Notes under the pieces: generated by a model
What the model was told of the DNA's origin: nothing
The model's database searches: none
The model's input: the letters and a program-made list of their open reading frames with translations, nothing else
NCBI RefSeq assembly: GCF_003989515.1
Contig: NZ_RBLU01000007.1
Location: 1 to 64,000 of the forward strand
Direction of reading: 5' to 3'
Length of the DNA: 64,000 bases
DNA from: Curtobacterium sp. HSID17257
Lineage (GTDB): Bacteria; Actinomycetota; Actinomycetes; Actinomycetales; Microbacteriaceae
Made by a program: the position numbers and the translations under genes
Shown: in pieces, positions 1 to 8,230 of the stretch
Numbering within the stretch: the stretch's first letter is position 1
Layout: the number at the start of each line of letters is the position of its first letter

Positions 1-101
1 TTGAAGGCACGCCGCGCCCCGTCACGGACACCGCACCCCTGTACACCGGGGCGCAACGTCCGCGACGGGGCGCGAACGCGGATCCGGACGCCGCGCCACG
101 C

Positions 102-149
102 GACGGACGGGAGGCACGGTGCGAGCCCGCACCGTGCCTCCCGTCCGTC
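102..149. terminator. GACGGACGGGAGGC-type intergenic hairpin, copy 1
   Basis: A 22-bp perfect stem (102-123 with 128-149) closes on a 4-nt AGCC loop. It lies 24 nt beyond the stop codon of the minus-strand reductase, where a terminator would sit. There is no T-tract, so this is an actinobacterial stem-only terminator if it terminates. The same arm recurs at five other full-length sites in the window. Confidence 0.7.
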
Positions 150-173
150 AGCCGGTCACGCCGGCCGCTCGCG

Positions 174-827
174 TCAGTACGCGACGCCGAAGCGGGCGCG
201 GTGGTGCGCCGGGCGCTCGATCTCGTCGACGATCGCAATCGCGTAGTCCGCACCGGAGATGTCCGAGTTGCCCTCGGCGTCGGTGAGGAGCAGGTCGTCC
301 GTGGTGCGGTAGGTGCCCCGACGCTCACCGGGGTTGTACCCACCGAAGGCCGCGGCCGGGCTCACGTAGAACCAGTCGACGTCGCCGGTGTACTCGCCGG
401 AGCGCAGGCGGTCGAGGATCTCGCCGTGGCTCTTCGCCTCGCCCTTGAAGGCGTCCGGGAACTCCGCGGTGTCGTACAGCGCCGGGCCGCCCTCGGCGAC
501 GAGCAGCGAACCCGCGCCGCCGACGATGCCGAGTCGGGCGCCGGCAGCAGCAGCCGCGTCGACGAAGTGCTGGAACCTGTCCTTGAGCTCGCTGCCGTCC
601 GCCTGGACCGCGTGCAGCGAGACCACGACGACGTCGGCGTCCTTTGTGACGTCCGCCACGAACGACGGCTCGAAGGCGTCGCCCGGCGCGAGGGTGAGCC
701 CCTCGGCGGCGTCGAGCTTGGAGGTGTCGCGGGCGACGGCGGTGACGGCGATGCCGCGGGACAGGGCCTCGCGGACGATGGCGGAGCCGGCGTACCCGGT
801 GCCGCCGAAGACGACGATGTTGGTCAT
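174..827 (-). CDS. NAD(P)H-binding oxidoreductase, atypical SDR (NmrA/YwnB-like)
   Basis: A 217-aa soluble protein. The N-terminal Rossmann motif GGTGYAGS (residues 8-15) binds NAD(P), followed by a typical alternating beta/alpha pattern with the VVVSLHA strand. The family (atypical SDRs without the YxxxK dyad) contains NADH-dependent reductases and redox sensors; the substrate cannot be read from sequence. The start is supported by a GGAAGGA Shine-Dalgarno sequence 5 nt upstream. It is divergent from an HxlR regulator with an 89-nt shared promoter region, an arrangement common for redox- or electrophile-responsive reductases, so HxlR control is inferred. Confidence 0.85.
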   Translation of the reverse strand: MTNIVVFGGTGYAGSAIVREALSRGIAVTAVARDTSKLDAAEGLTLAPGDAFEPSFVADVTKDADVVVVSLHAVQADGSELKDRFQHFVDAAAAAGARLGIVGGAGSLLVAEGGPALYDTAEFPDAFKGEAKSHGEILDRLRSGEYTGDVDWFYVSPAAAFGGYNPGERRGTYRTTDDLLLTDAEGNSDISGADYAIAIVDEIERPAHHRARFGVAY

Positions 828-868
828 GAGTGTCCTTCCGTGACTGGTGCGACCGACGGTACTCGCGT

Positions 869-887
869 TACTCTCTTCTGGGAAGTA
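869..887. promoter_or_regulatory. Candidate HxlR operator between divergent genes
   Basis: TACT-N11-AGTA forms a 19-bp interrupted palindrome in the middle of the 89-nt gap between the reductase and the HxlR gene. HxlR-family dimers commonly bind such tACT...AGTa elements in the promoter they share with a divergent oxidoreductase. The assignment rests on position and symmetry only. Confidence 0.4.
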
Positions 888-916
888 GGCACCTCACAGT
901 GCGTAACGGAGGTCGG

Positions 917-1279
917 ATGTCAGCGCTCGAGTACAGCCCCTACGCGGCGGACTGCCCCTCTCGGCAGCTGCTCGACCGGATCGGCGACCGGTGGAGCGTC
1001 CTGGTGATCGGGTCGCTCGTGGACGGCCCGCAGCGCTACTCCGCCGTCGCGGACCGGGTGCAGGGCGTGTCGCAGAAGATGCTGACGCAGACGCTGCGCG
1101 CGCTCGAGCGGGACGGGCTCGTGACGCGCACGGTCTTCCCCGAGATCCCGCCGCGGGTCGAGTACGAGCTCACCGAGCGGGGGCGGTCGCTCCGCACCGT
1201 GCTGGCGCCGCTCGAGGACTGGGCGACGTCGCACATGGCCGACGTGCAGGACTCGCGCGACGCGTACGACGCGCACTGA
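917..1279 (+). CDS. HxlR-family winged-helix transcriptional regulator
   Basis: A 120-aa DNA-binding protein. The core C-P-S-R-Q-L-L-D-R-I-G-D-R-W-S-V-L segment and the following winged helix (recognition helix around GVSQKMLTQTLRALERDGL, then the TRTVFPEIPPRVEYELT wing) are diagnostic for HxlR/DUF24 regulators. The single Cys (about residue 12) is at the position used for thiol or aldehyde sensing in HypR/YodB relatives. The reading frame is open further upstream, but ATG 917 is chosen because GGAGG lies 4 nt before it and the family begins there. It probably represses the divergent reductase. Confidence 0.9.
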   Translation: MSALEYSPYAADCPSRQLLDRIGDRWSVLVIGSLVDGPQRYSAVADRVQGVSQKMLTQTLRALERDGLVTRTVFPEIPPRVEYELTERGRSLRTVLAPLEDWATSHMADVQDSRDAYDAH

Positions 1280-1417
1280 GCCGGGCGCGGCGGCGCCGCG
1301 GCACTTGCAGTCCCGGTGACGCACGCAGCCGCCGGCCGAGCGCCCCGGACACGCGCGACCGGCCGCCGCTGACCGTCACCAGGAAGACCCGGGGACCCAC
1401 GGTGGTTGCCTGGACAC

Positions 1418-2446
1418 ATGCGATCGATCGTCTACACGAAGCCCGGTGACAGCAGCGTCCTCGACCTGGTCGAGCGGGAGGTCCCGCAGCCCGGTCCCGG
1501 CGAGGTCCGCGTCCGCGTCGTCGTCTCCGGCGTGAACCCCACCGACTGGAAGGCCCGCGCCGGCGGCACCTACGGCGACGGCCTCCCCTTCCCCGAGATC
1601 ACCCCGAACCAGGACGGCGCCGGCGTGGTCGACGCCGTCGGCGAGGGCGTCGACACCCTCCACGAGGGCGACCGCGTGTGGCTGTACATGGCCGCCGCCA
1701 GCCGTCCCACCGGCACCGCGCAGGAGTACACGGTCGTCCCGGCAGCGCGCGCCGTCGCGCTGCCCGAGGGCACGAGCCTCGACGTCGGCGCCTCGCTCGG
1801 CGTCCCCGCGATGACCGCACACCGCGCGCTCACCACGCACGAGGACGGCCCGTCGCGACTCGCGCCCGGTGCCCTCGAGGGCCGCACCGTCCTGGTCGCC
1901 GGCGGCGCCGGGGCCGTCGGCCACGCGGCGATCCAGCTCGCCCGCTGGGCCGGCGCGACCGTCATCAGCACGATCAGCTCCGACGAGAAGGCCGCCCTGG
2001 CGACCGCCGCCGGCGCCCACCACACCGTGAACTACCGCGACGAGGACGCCGCCACGCGCATCCGCGAGATCGCCCCGGACGGCGTGGACATCGTCGTCGA
2101 GGTCTCGATCCCGCAGAACGCGCAGCTCGTCGCCGACGTCCTGGCGAACCACGGCGTCGTGTCGATCTACGCGAACAACGGCGGCGACGAGGCGACGCTC
2201 CCGATCCGCCCGAACATGTCGGTGAACGCCCGGTACCAGTTCCTGCTGCTCTACACGATCGGTGACCGGGCGCTCGCCGCTGCCGCCGAGGACGTCACCG
2301 CCGCACTGCGCGACGAGGTCCTGCCCGTCGGCGAGGACGCGGGCCTCCCCCTCACGCGCTTCGCGCTCGAGGACACCGCGGCTGCGCACGACGCCGTCGA
2401 GGGCGACGCGGTCGGCAAGGTCCTGATCGACGTCGCGTCCGAGTAG
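1418..2446 (+). CDS. NADPH:quinone oxidoreductase / zinc-independent MDR alcohol dehydrogenase
   Basis: A 342-aa MDR-superfamily protein with an N-terminal GroES-like fold (about 1-130) and a Rossmann domain carrying VAGGAGAVGHAAIQLA (about 155-170). It lacks the Cys/His zinc ligands of true alcohol dehydrogenases, so it resembles zeta-crystallin/QOR enzymes that transfer electrons from NADPH to quinones or reduce enones. ATG 1418 (MRSIVYTKPG) is preferred over an upstream in-frame codon because it matches the family N-terminus. It follows the HxlR gene by 138 nt and is monocistronic, ending at a strong hairpin. Confidence 0.85.
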   Translation: MRSIVYTKPGDSSVLDLVEREVPQPGPGEVRVRVVVSGVNPTDWKARAGGTYGDGLPFPEITPNQDGAGVVDAVGEGVDTLHEGDRVWLYMAAASRPTGTAQEYTVVPAARAVALPEGTSLDVGASLGVPAMTAHRALTTHEDGPSRLAPGALEGRTVLVAGGAGAVGHAAIQLARWAGATVISTISSDEKAALATAAGAHHTVNYRDEDAATRIREIAPDGVDIVVEVSIPQNAQLVADVLANHGVVSIYANNGGDEATLPIRPNMSVNARYQFLLLYTIGDRALAAAAEDVTAALRDEVLPVGEDAGLPLTRFALEDTAAAHDAVEGDAVGKVLIDVASE

Positions 2447-2475
2447 GACCGTCGCGCGGTCTTCTCTGACCGACT

Positions 2476-2523
2476 GACGGACGGGAGGCGCGTGGCGGGA
2501 TCGCCACGCGCCTCCCGTCCGTC
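2476..2523. terminator. GACGGACGGGAGGC-type intergenic hairpin, copy 2
   Basis: A 22-bp perfect stem (2476-2497 with 2502-2523) with GGAT loop lies 29 nt after the oxidoreductase stop codon and before the ROK gene. It is the same repeat family as at 102-149, with CGTGGCG replacing CGGTGCG near the loop; both arms change together, so pairing is conserved. Confidence 0.7.
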
Positions 2524-2575
2524 TCGGTGCGGGTACCCGCCAGGTCGCGTCCGGCGAGCCCGTTACGCTGTCCCC

Positions 2576-3748
2576 GTGTCAGAGCAACGCCGCAGTCCCG
2601 GGAACCAGACTTCACTGCGTGAAGCCAACCGGGGCCGGGTCATCGCTGCGGTGAAGCGCCACGGCGGCCTGACCCAGGTCGAGCTGGCCGGGGTGACCGG
2701 CCTGTCGCCCGCGACGGTCTCGAACATCGTCAAGGAACTCGTCGCGACCGGGGCCCTGCACGCCACCCCGAGCACGTCGAGCGGGCGTCGGGCTCTCCGG
2801 GTGACGCTCCCGCACGGCCTCGGCCTGGTCGCCGGCGTGCACGTTTCGCCGCGGCGCCTCCGGGTCGCCCTGTCCGACCTCAACGCGACGGTGCTGGCCG
2901 AGCGGCACATGCCCCTCGCCCGCGACCACCGAGCCGACGCGGAGCTCGACAAGACCGCCCTCCTCGTCGTGGACATGGTGGAGTCGATCGAGTCGTCGAT
3001 GGACGAGGTGCTCGCGGTCGGACTCGCCGTCGCCGCGCCGATCGACCGCCGGACCGGCATGACCGCGCGGGGAGGGATCCTGCGCGGGTGGGACGGCGTG
3101 CCGCTCGGGGCGTCGCTCGCGCGGCGACTGGGCAAGCCCGTCCAGGTCGACAACTCAGCGAACCTCGCAGCCCTCGCCGAGCACCGCAGCGGAGCCGCCC
3201 GCGGGCGCAGCACCGTCGTGACGCTCGACGTCGGGAACGGCATCGGGGCCGGACTGCTGCTCGACGGGCGACTCTTCCGTGGACACCACGGCGTCGCGGG
3301 CGAGTTCGGGCACACGCCCGTCGCGCCGCACGGCCCCGTGTGCCGGTGCGGGAACCGTGGCTGCCTCGAGGCGGTCGCGGGCGGCCCCGCGGTCCTGGCG
3401 GGCATCCGCGACGAGGTCGGCACCCTGAAGCTCGCGGACCTCGTCCTGCGCGCGATGGCGGGTGACGACACCTGCATCCGGGCGATCGCGGACGCCGGAC
3501 GGACGATCGGCACCGCGGCGGTCGGACTGTGCAACCTGCTCGACCCGGAGCGCGTCGTCGTCACCGGGGAGTTCGCCCGCGCCGGCGAGCTGCTGCTCGG
3601 GCCGATGCGGCACGCCCTGGAGTCGTCGCTCGTCGTCGAGGTGGACGGCACACCGGACGTGGTGCAGGGGCAGCTCGGGGAACGCGCGGCGGTCACCGGG
3701 GCGCTCGCGCTGGCGATCGAGTCGGTGGACGTCACGCAGGCACGCTGA
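2576..3748 (+). CDS. ROK-family transcriptional regulator (XylR-like)
   Basis: A 390-aa protein with an N-terminal winged helix (LTQVELAGVTGLSPATVSNIVKEL, about 28-50) and a C-terminal ROK kinase-like sensor domain with DVGNGIGAGLLLDG and the zinc motif CRCGNRGCLEAVAG. These are the features of sugar-sensing repressors such as XylR and NagC. GTG 2576 is chosen because TACGCT (2564-2569) lies 6 nt before it, the leaderless pattern, and no Shine-Dalgarno is present. It stands immediately upstream of a XylF/G/H-like sugar importer and probably controls it through the repeats at 3797-3851. Confidence 0.9.
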   Translation: MSEQRRSPGNQTSLREANRGRVIAAVKRHGGLTQVELAGVTGLSPATVSNIVKELVATGALHATPSTSSGRRALRVTLPHGLGLVAGVHVSPRRLRVALSDLNATVLAERHMPLARDHRADAELDKTALLVVDMVESIESSMDEVLAVGLAVAAPIDRRTGMTARGGILRGWDGVPLGASLARRLGKPVQVDNSANLAALAEHRSGAARGRSTVVTLDVGNGIGAGLLLDGRLFRGHHGVAGEFGHTPVAPHGPVCRCGNRGCLEAVAGGPAVLAGIRDEVGTLKLADLVLRAMAGDDTCIRAIADAGRTIGTAAVGLCNLLDPERVVVTGEFARAGELLLGPMRHALESSLVVEVDGTPDVVQGQLGERAAVTGALALAIESVDVTQAR

Positions 3749-3796
3749 CCTCAGTGCCGACGTCGCCGCCGGCCTCGGTCTGCACCGTCCGCCGCA

Positions 3797-3808
3797 GATA
3801 ACGTTTTC
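3797..3808. promoter_or_regulatory. Quasi-palindromic operator-like site upstream of the sugar ABC operon
   Basis: GATAACGTTTTC is symmetric at 10 of 12 positions around a central ACGT, like operators of LacI-family or catabolite-control regulators. It lies about 110 nt before the substrate-binding protein gene. Which regulator binds is not visible; no LacI-family gene is present in the window. Confidence 0.35.
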
Positions 3809-3826
3809 GGTACCACCCGCGCATCG

Positions 3827-3851
3827 CTTGCGTTCAAGTCTTGCAGCCAAG
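3827..3851. promoter_or_regulatory. Tandem CTTG-N4-CAAG operator pair, candidate ROK binding sites
   Basis: Two copies of the 12-bp interrupted palindrome CTTG-N4-CAAG (3827-3838 and 3840-3851) are separated by one base, in the gap between the ROK regulator gene and the ABC importer it probably controls. The spacer bases differ (CGTT and CAGC) while all palindrome bases are identical, as expected of a selected protein-binding site on successive helical turns (13-bp period). Confidence 0.5.
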
Positions 3852-3915
3852 GACGTCCGCTGCCACACTCAGCACACCGCCACCGTGGGCGGTCCACCCG
3901 TTGGAGGACGTTTCA

Positions 3916-5031
3916 ATGAAGAAAGCCACCACACGCGCCATGCTGGGCGCCGGCGCCCTGCTGCTCGCGATCACCACACTCGCCGGTTGCTCGAACGGAG
4001 CGGACGCGAACAACGGCTCCGGAGGAGGAGGCGGGGACGCGTCGAACGCGAAGATCGGTCTGCTCCTGCCCGACTCCGTCACCGCCCGCTACGCCAGCGC
4101 CGACCGCCCGCTCTTCACCGCGGAGGTCAAGAAGCAGTGCCCGGACTGCTCCGTCGTGTACGCGAACGCCGACGGCGACGCATCGAAGCAGCTCCAGCAG
4201 GCCCAGTCGATGCTCACCCAGGGCGTCAAGGTCCTCGTCCTCGACCCCTTCGACGGCGAGGCAGCGGCCTCGATCGTGCAGCAGGCCAAGGCCAAGAAGG
4301 TCCCCGTCATCTCGTACGACCGTCTCATCAACAGCCCCGACCTGAGCTACTACATCTCGTTCGACAACGAGAAGGTCGGCGAGCTGCAGGGTCAGGCACT
4401 CGTCGACGCGCTCAAGGCGAAGAACGTGCCGGCCGGCTCGGGGATCATCATGGTCAACGGCTCCCCGACCGACAACAACGCCTCGCAGTTCAAGAAGGGC
4501 GCACACTCGGTCATCGACAAGAGCGGCTACAAGGTGCTCGCCGAGTACGACACCCCCGGGTGGGACCCTGCCAAGGCGCAGGACTGGGCAGCCGGGCAGA
4601 TCAGCAAGCTCGGTACGGACGAGATCGCCGGTGTGTACGCGGCGAACGACGACACCGGCGGCGGTGTCATCGCGGCGCTGAAGGCAGCCGGTGCGAAGAC
4701 GCTCCCGCCGGTCACCGGACAGGACGCCAGCCTCGCCGGCATCCAGCGCATCCTCGCCGGTGAGCAGTACATGACCGTCTACAAGGCGTTCAAGCCCGAG
4801 GCCTCGAAGGCGGCCGACTTGGCGATCCAGTTCGCCAAGGGCGAGGACCCGAAGGGCGAGACCACGGTGAAGACCGCCGGTGGCGCCTCCGTGCAGTCGA
4901 CGCTGCTCGAGCCCGTCGCGGTGACGACGGAGAACGTGCAGGACACCGTCGTGAAGGACGGCCTGTACGAGGTCGGCCAGATCTGCACCGCGCAGTACGC
5001 CTCCGCCTGCACCACGGCCGGCATCAAGTAG
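3916..5031 (+). CDS. Sugar ABC transporter substrate-binding lipoprotein (XylF-like)
   Basis: A 371-aa extracellular lipoprotein. A signal peptide with lipobox LAGC (Cys25) is followed by a Gly/Ser/Asn linker and a type-I periplasmic-binding fold beginning KIGLLLPDSVTARY. The segment GVKVLVLDPFDGEAAASIV and SYDRLINSPDLSYYISFDN is characteristic of D-xylose/ribose binding proteins. GGAGG at 3903-3907 supports ATG 3916. It is the first gene of a three-gene importer and supplies the sugar to the permease. Xylose is the most likely ligand from similarity and the ROK neighbour, but another monosaccharide is possible. Confidence 0.88.
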   Translation: MKKATTRAMLGAGALLLAITTLAGCSNGADANNGSGGGGGDASNAKIGLLLPDSVTARYASADRPLFTAEVKKQCPDCSVVYANADGDASKQLQQAQSMLTQGVKVLVLDPFDGEAAASIVQQAKAKKVPVISYDRLINSPDLSYYISFDNEKVGELQGQALVDALKAKNVPAGSGIIMVNGSPTDNNASQFKKGAHSVIDKSGYKVLAEYDTPGWDPAKAQDWAAGQISKLGTDEIAGVYAANDDTGGGVIAALKAAGAKTLPPVTGQDASLAGIQRILAGEQYMTVYKAFKPEASKAADLAIQFAKGEDPKGETTVKTAGGASVQSTLLEPVAVTTENVQDTVVKDGLYEVGQICTAQYASACTTAGIK

Positions 5032-5128
5032 CCCCACCGCGGGTCCGGGGCGCTCCGGACCCGTCACGACACCGCCCGCCCGGTCCCTCCTCGGACCGGG
5101 CGGGCCCCACCTCGGAGAGGACGCTCCC

Positions 5129-5938
5129 GTGAGCAACGAGGCACCCGCACCACACCCCTCCGCCGAGCCGGTGATGTCCCTCCGTGGCATCACGAAGCGG
5201 TTCGGCGCCGTCCAGGCCCTGAGCGACATCGACTTCGACGTGTACCCGGGCGAGGTGGTCGCGATCGTCGGCGACAACGGCGCCGGCAAGTCCACGTTCG
5301 TGAAGATCCTCGCCGGGGTGTACACCCCCGACGGCGGCACCATCACGTTCGGCGGTGACGAGGTCACCGTGCCCAACCCGGCCGCCGCACAGGACCTCGG
5401 CATCGCGACCGTCTTCCAGGACCTCGCCCTCGCCGACAACCTCGACGTCGTGTCGAACCTGTACCTCGGGCGCGAGATCGTGCACCCGTTCCTCGACGAG
5501 GAGGAGATGGAGCGCCGCTCGTGGGAGCTCCTGCAGCAGCTCGCCGCCCGGATCCCCTCGGTCCGGATCCCGATCGCATCGCTCTCCGGCGGTCAGCGCC
5601 AGACCGTCGCGATCGCCCGCTCCCTGATCGGCGACCCACAGGTCGTGATCCTCGACGAGCCCACCGCCGCACTCGGCGTCGCCCAGACCGCCGAGGTCCT
5701 CAACCTCGTCGAGCGGCTGCGCGAGCGGGGCCTCGGGGTGGTCCTCATCAGCCACAACCTCGCGGACGTGCAGGCCGTGGCCGACCGGGTCGCGGTCCTG
5801 CGCCTTGGTCGGAACAACGGGACCTTCCGCATCGACGACGTCTCCTACGAGGAGATCATCGCCGCCATCACCGGGGCCACCGACAACGCCGTCACGCGTC
5901 GCGCGGCTGCCCGGACCGAGCAGGAGACGACAGCATGA
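5129..5938 (+). CDS. Sugar ABC transporter ATP-binding protein (single-domain XylG-like)
   Basis: A 269-aa ATPase with Walker A GDNGAGKST (about 48-56), signature LSGGQRQ (about 152-158), Walker B ILDEPTAAL and the switch histidine in VVLISHNLADV. Unlike E. coli XylG or RbsA (about 500 aa, two ATPase domains) it has one domain, as in several actinobacterial sugar importers, so it must act as a homodimer. GTG 5129 has a GGAGAGGA ribosome site. Its stop overlaps the permease start (ATGA), indicating translational coupling. Confidence 0.9.
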   Translation: MSNEAPAPHPSAEPVMSLRGITKRFGAVQALSDIDFDVYPGEVVAIVGDNGAGKSTFVKILAGVYTPDGGTITFGGDEVTVPNPAAAQDLGIATVFQDLALADNLDVVSNLYLGREIVHPFLDEEEMERRSWELLQQLAARIPSVRIPIASLSGGQRQTVAIARSLIGDPQVVILDEPTAALGVAQTAEVLNLVERLRERGLGVVLISHNLADVQAVADRVAVLRLGRNNGTFRIDDVSYEEIIAAITGATDNAVTRRAAARTEQETTA

Positions 5939-7203
5939 GCAAGACCGACGAGACCCTCACCGCGGCGACCCCGACGGCGTCAGCGGCGGACCTGCAGGAC
6001 GAACGACTCCTCCGCGACCAGGGACTCGGTGGCGCCGCCAGGGCGTTCGTGCGCCGGGTCCGTGGCGGCGACATCGGTTCACTGCCGGTGGTCGTCGGAC
6101 TCGTGGTCATCTGGGCGGTGTTCCAGGCGCTCTCCCCCGACTTCCTGTCCCCGGGCAACCTCGTCAACCTCGCGCTGCAGTGCGCCGCGGTCGGCACCAT
6201 CGCCATCGGGATCGTCCTCGTGCTGCTCCTCGGTGAGATCGACCTCTCCGTCGGCAGTGTCAGTGGTCTGGCCGCCGCGATCCTCGGGCAGGGACTCACG
6301 TCGCTCGGGTGGCCGCTCTGGCTCGTCCTCCTGGTCGCGCTCGCGGTCGGCGCCGCGGCGGGCCTGCTCTACGGCCTGCTCTTCACCCGCTTCGGCGTCC
6401 CGAGCTTCGTGATCACCCTCGCCGGCCTGCTCGGCTTCCTCGGCCTGCAGCTGCTCATCCTCGGGCCGAACGGGTCGATCAACCTGCCCTACACCGACCC
6501 GATCGTGCAGTTCGCCTCGGCGTCCTACCTGCCGCCCTGGCTCGCGTACCTGCTGGCGGCCGTGGCCGCGGGCGGGCTCTTCGTCACCGAGGTCCGCCGC
6601 GCCGCCCGCCGTCGGAAGGCCGGGCTCTCGACGGGCGCGATCTCGCTGACGATCACGAAGTCGGTGCTGCTGTTCGTCGGCCTCGCGGTCATGGTCTGGT
6701 ACCTGTCGCGCGACTTCGGCACCGGCACCTCGTTCGTGTTCTTCGTCGTCCTCGTCGTGCTGATGAACTTCCTGCTCAAGCGCACCCGCTGGGGCCGGTC
6801 GGTCTACGCGGTCGGCGGCAACGTCGAGGCGGCGCGACGTTCCGGCATCCGGGTGAACCGCATCTACATCTCGGTGTTCGTGCTCACGTCGCTCTTCGCC
6901 ACGGTCGGCGGCATCCTGGCCGCGGCACGCCTCAACTCGGCGAGCCTGTCGTCGGGCGCCGGTGACACCAACCTCAACGCCATCGCCGCCGCGGTCATCG
7001 GCGGGACGAGCCTGTTCGGCGGCCGAGGGAGTGCGTGGTCGGCGCTCCTCGGCATCGTCGTGATCCAGTCGATCTCGAACGGGCTGACCCTCCTCAGCCT
7101 CGACTCGTCGATCCGCTACATGATCACCGGTGCCGTCCTGCTGCTCGCCGTCATCATCGACTCGCTGTCGCGGCGGAGCCGCGCCAGCCACGGGGCGGCC
7201 TGA
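5935..7203 (+). CDS. Sugar ABC transporter permease (XylH/RbsC-like)
   Basis: A 422-aa integral membrane protein with about ten hydrophobic helices and the BPD_transp_2 motif GEIDLSVGSVSGLAAAI (about 100-116), typical of monosaccharide permeases of the CUT2 class. An extended cytoplasmic N-terminus (about 50 residues) precedes the first helix. ATG 5935 overlaps the ATPase stop codon (ATGA). The frame is open far upstream, but that extension is the antisense-like shadow of the ATPase gene. It completes the importer; no sugar kinase or isomerase follows, so catabolic genes must lie elsewhere. Confidence 0.9.
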   Translation: MSKTDETLTAATPTASAADLQDERLLRDQGLGGAARAFVRRVRGGDIGSLPVVVGLVVIWAVFQALSPDFLSPGNLVNLALQCAAVGTIAIGIVLVLLLGEIDLSVGSVSGLAAAILGQGLTSLGWPLWLVLLVALAVGAAAGLLYGLLFTRFGVPSFVITLAGLLGFLGLQLLILGPNGSINLPYTDPIVQFASASYLPPWLAYLLAAVAAGGLFVTEVRRAARRRKAGLSTGAISLTITKSVLLFVGLAVMVWYLSRDFGTGTSFVFFVVLVVLMNFLLKRTRWGRSVYAVGGNVEAARRSGIRVNRIYISVFVLTSLFATVGGILAAARLNSASLSSGAGDTNLNAIAAAVIGGTSLFGGRGSAWSALLGIVVIQSISNGLTLLSLDSSIRYMITGAVLLLAVIIDSLSRRSRASHGAA

Positions 7204-7220
7204 CCGAGCGCGTGCGACAC

Positions 7221-7264
7221 CGGACGGGAGGCGCGTGACCACACCGGCACGCGCCTCCCGTCCG
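7221..7264. terminator. GACGGACGGGAGGC-type intergenic hairpin, copy 3
   Basis: A 17-bp perfect stem (7221-7237 with 7248-7264) with a 10-nt loop begins 18 nt after the permease stop codon, the expected place for the terminator of the sugar importer operon. The loop-proximal bases differ from the other copies while the outer arms are the same. Confidence 0.7.
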
Positions 7265-7306
7265 TCACGTCCCCGGTTCGTCGACGTGACCTGGTATGCA
7301 GGACCC

Positions 7307-8179
7307 ATGACCGACCTCTCGACGCCCACGCCCGGAACCAGAGCACTCGTCCTCGGCGGCGGCGGCGTCGCCGGCATCGCGTGGGAGGTCGGGGTGCTCT
7401 CCGCCCTGCAGGACGCCGGGGTCGACCTCGACGCCGCGGACCTGGTCGCCGGGACGAGCGCCGGCAGCGTCGTCGGGTCGTTCGTGCGCGCCGGCGCCGT
7501 GGCCCACGCGTACGAGCAGCAGCACGCGCCGCTGCCGAGCACGTACGTCGAGCCGGAGCGGATCGCCGGCGAGGACTTCCAGGACCGCCTGCTGCAGGTG
7601 CTCGCCGGCGCGACCTCGGAGCAGGACGCCCGCGCGCGGCTCGGGGCCGTGGTGCAGCAGGTCGTCACCGGGCAGTCCGACGACGAACGGGTCGCGACGT
7701 TCAGCGAGACGCTGCCGTCGACCGAGTGGCCGGCGAAGCCGCTCGCGCTGACCACCATCGACGCCCTCGACGGTGCGTTCCGGGTGCTGACCGCCGAGTC
7801 GGGCGTCCCGCTCCCCCGCGCCGTCGCGGCGAGCTGCTCGGTGCCGTTCGTGTGGTCACCCGTGCACATCGACGGGGTGCCGCACTACGACGGCGGCCTC
7901 CGCTCCGCCACGAACGCGGACGTCGCCGCCGGGTACGAGCGCGTGCTCGTCGTGGCCTGCGGGCCAGAGGGACCGTCGCCGCTCGGGCCGTGGCTCGACG
8001 TGGCGGTGGAGTCGCTCCGGGCCGGCGGGAGCTCGGTCGAGACGATCGTGGCGGACAGCGGGGCGCAGCACGCCTTCGGGGACAACTCGCTGTCGCTGTC
8101 GACGCAGGCGCCCTCGGCGACCGAGGGCCGGCGGCAGGGCGAGGCGGCGGCCGAGGCAATCGCGGCCTTCTGGGCGTAG
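7307..8179 (+). CDS. Patatin-like phospholipase / acyl hydrolase
   Basis: A 290-aa serine hydrolase. The oxyanion-hole glycine run LGGGGVAGI (about 16-24), the nucleophile elbow GTSAG (Ser51) and the catalytic Asp in YDGGLRS (about residue 195) give the complete Ser-Asp dyad of patatin-family lipid acyl hydrolases. No signal peptide is visible, so it probably acts on membrane lipids from the cytoplasm. ATG 7307 is chosen as the family start; the TATGCA hexamer 6 nt upstream is a weak leaderless signal. It is monocistronic, converging on the acyl-CoA dehydrogenase gene. Confidence 0.88.
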   Translation: MTDLSTPTPGTRALVLGGGGVAGIAWEVGVLSALQDAGVDLDAADLVAGTSAGSVVGSFVRAGAVAHAYEQQHAPLPSTYVEPERIAGEDFQDRLLQVLAGATSEQDARARLGAVVQQVVTGQSDDERVATFSETLPSTEWPAKPLALTTIDALDGAFRVLTAESGVPLPRAVAASCSVPFVWSPVHIDGVPHYDGGLRSATNADVAAGYERVLVVACGPEGPSPLGPWLDVAVESLRAGGSSVETIVADSGAQHAFGDNSLSLSTQAPSATEGRRQGEAAAEAIAAFWA

Positions 8180-8190
8180 GCGACGCGGCG

Positions 8191-8214
8191 GGCGTCGGCG
8201 TCGGCGTCGGCGTC
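8191..8214. repeat. (GGCGTC)4 hexanucleotide repeat
   Basis: Four perfect copies of GGCGTC lie in the 51-bp gap between two convergent genes. It may vary by slippage but is outside both coding regions, so no phase-variation role is apparent. Confidence 0.7.
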
Positions 8215-8230
8215 GGCGCAGCGGACGCTC

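Noticed and set aside
6079-7869. 596-codon minus-strand frame over the sugar permease
   Set aside because: Composition is that of a shadow frame (Asp/Glu/Arg/Gly bias), opposite a clear permease gene.
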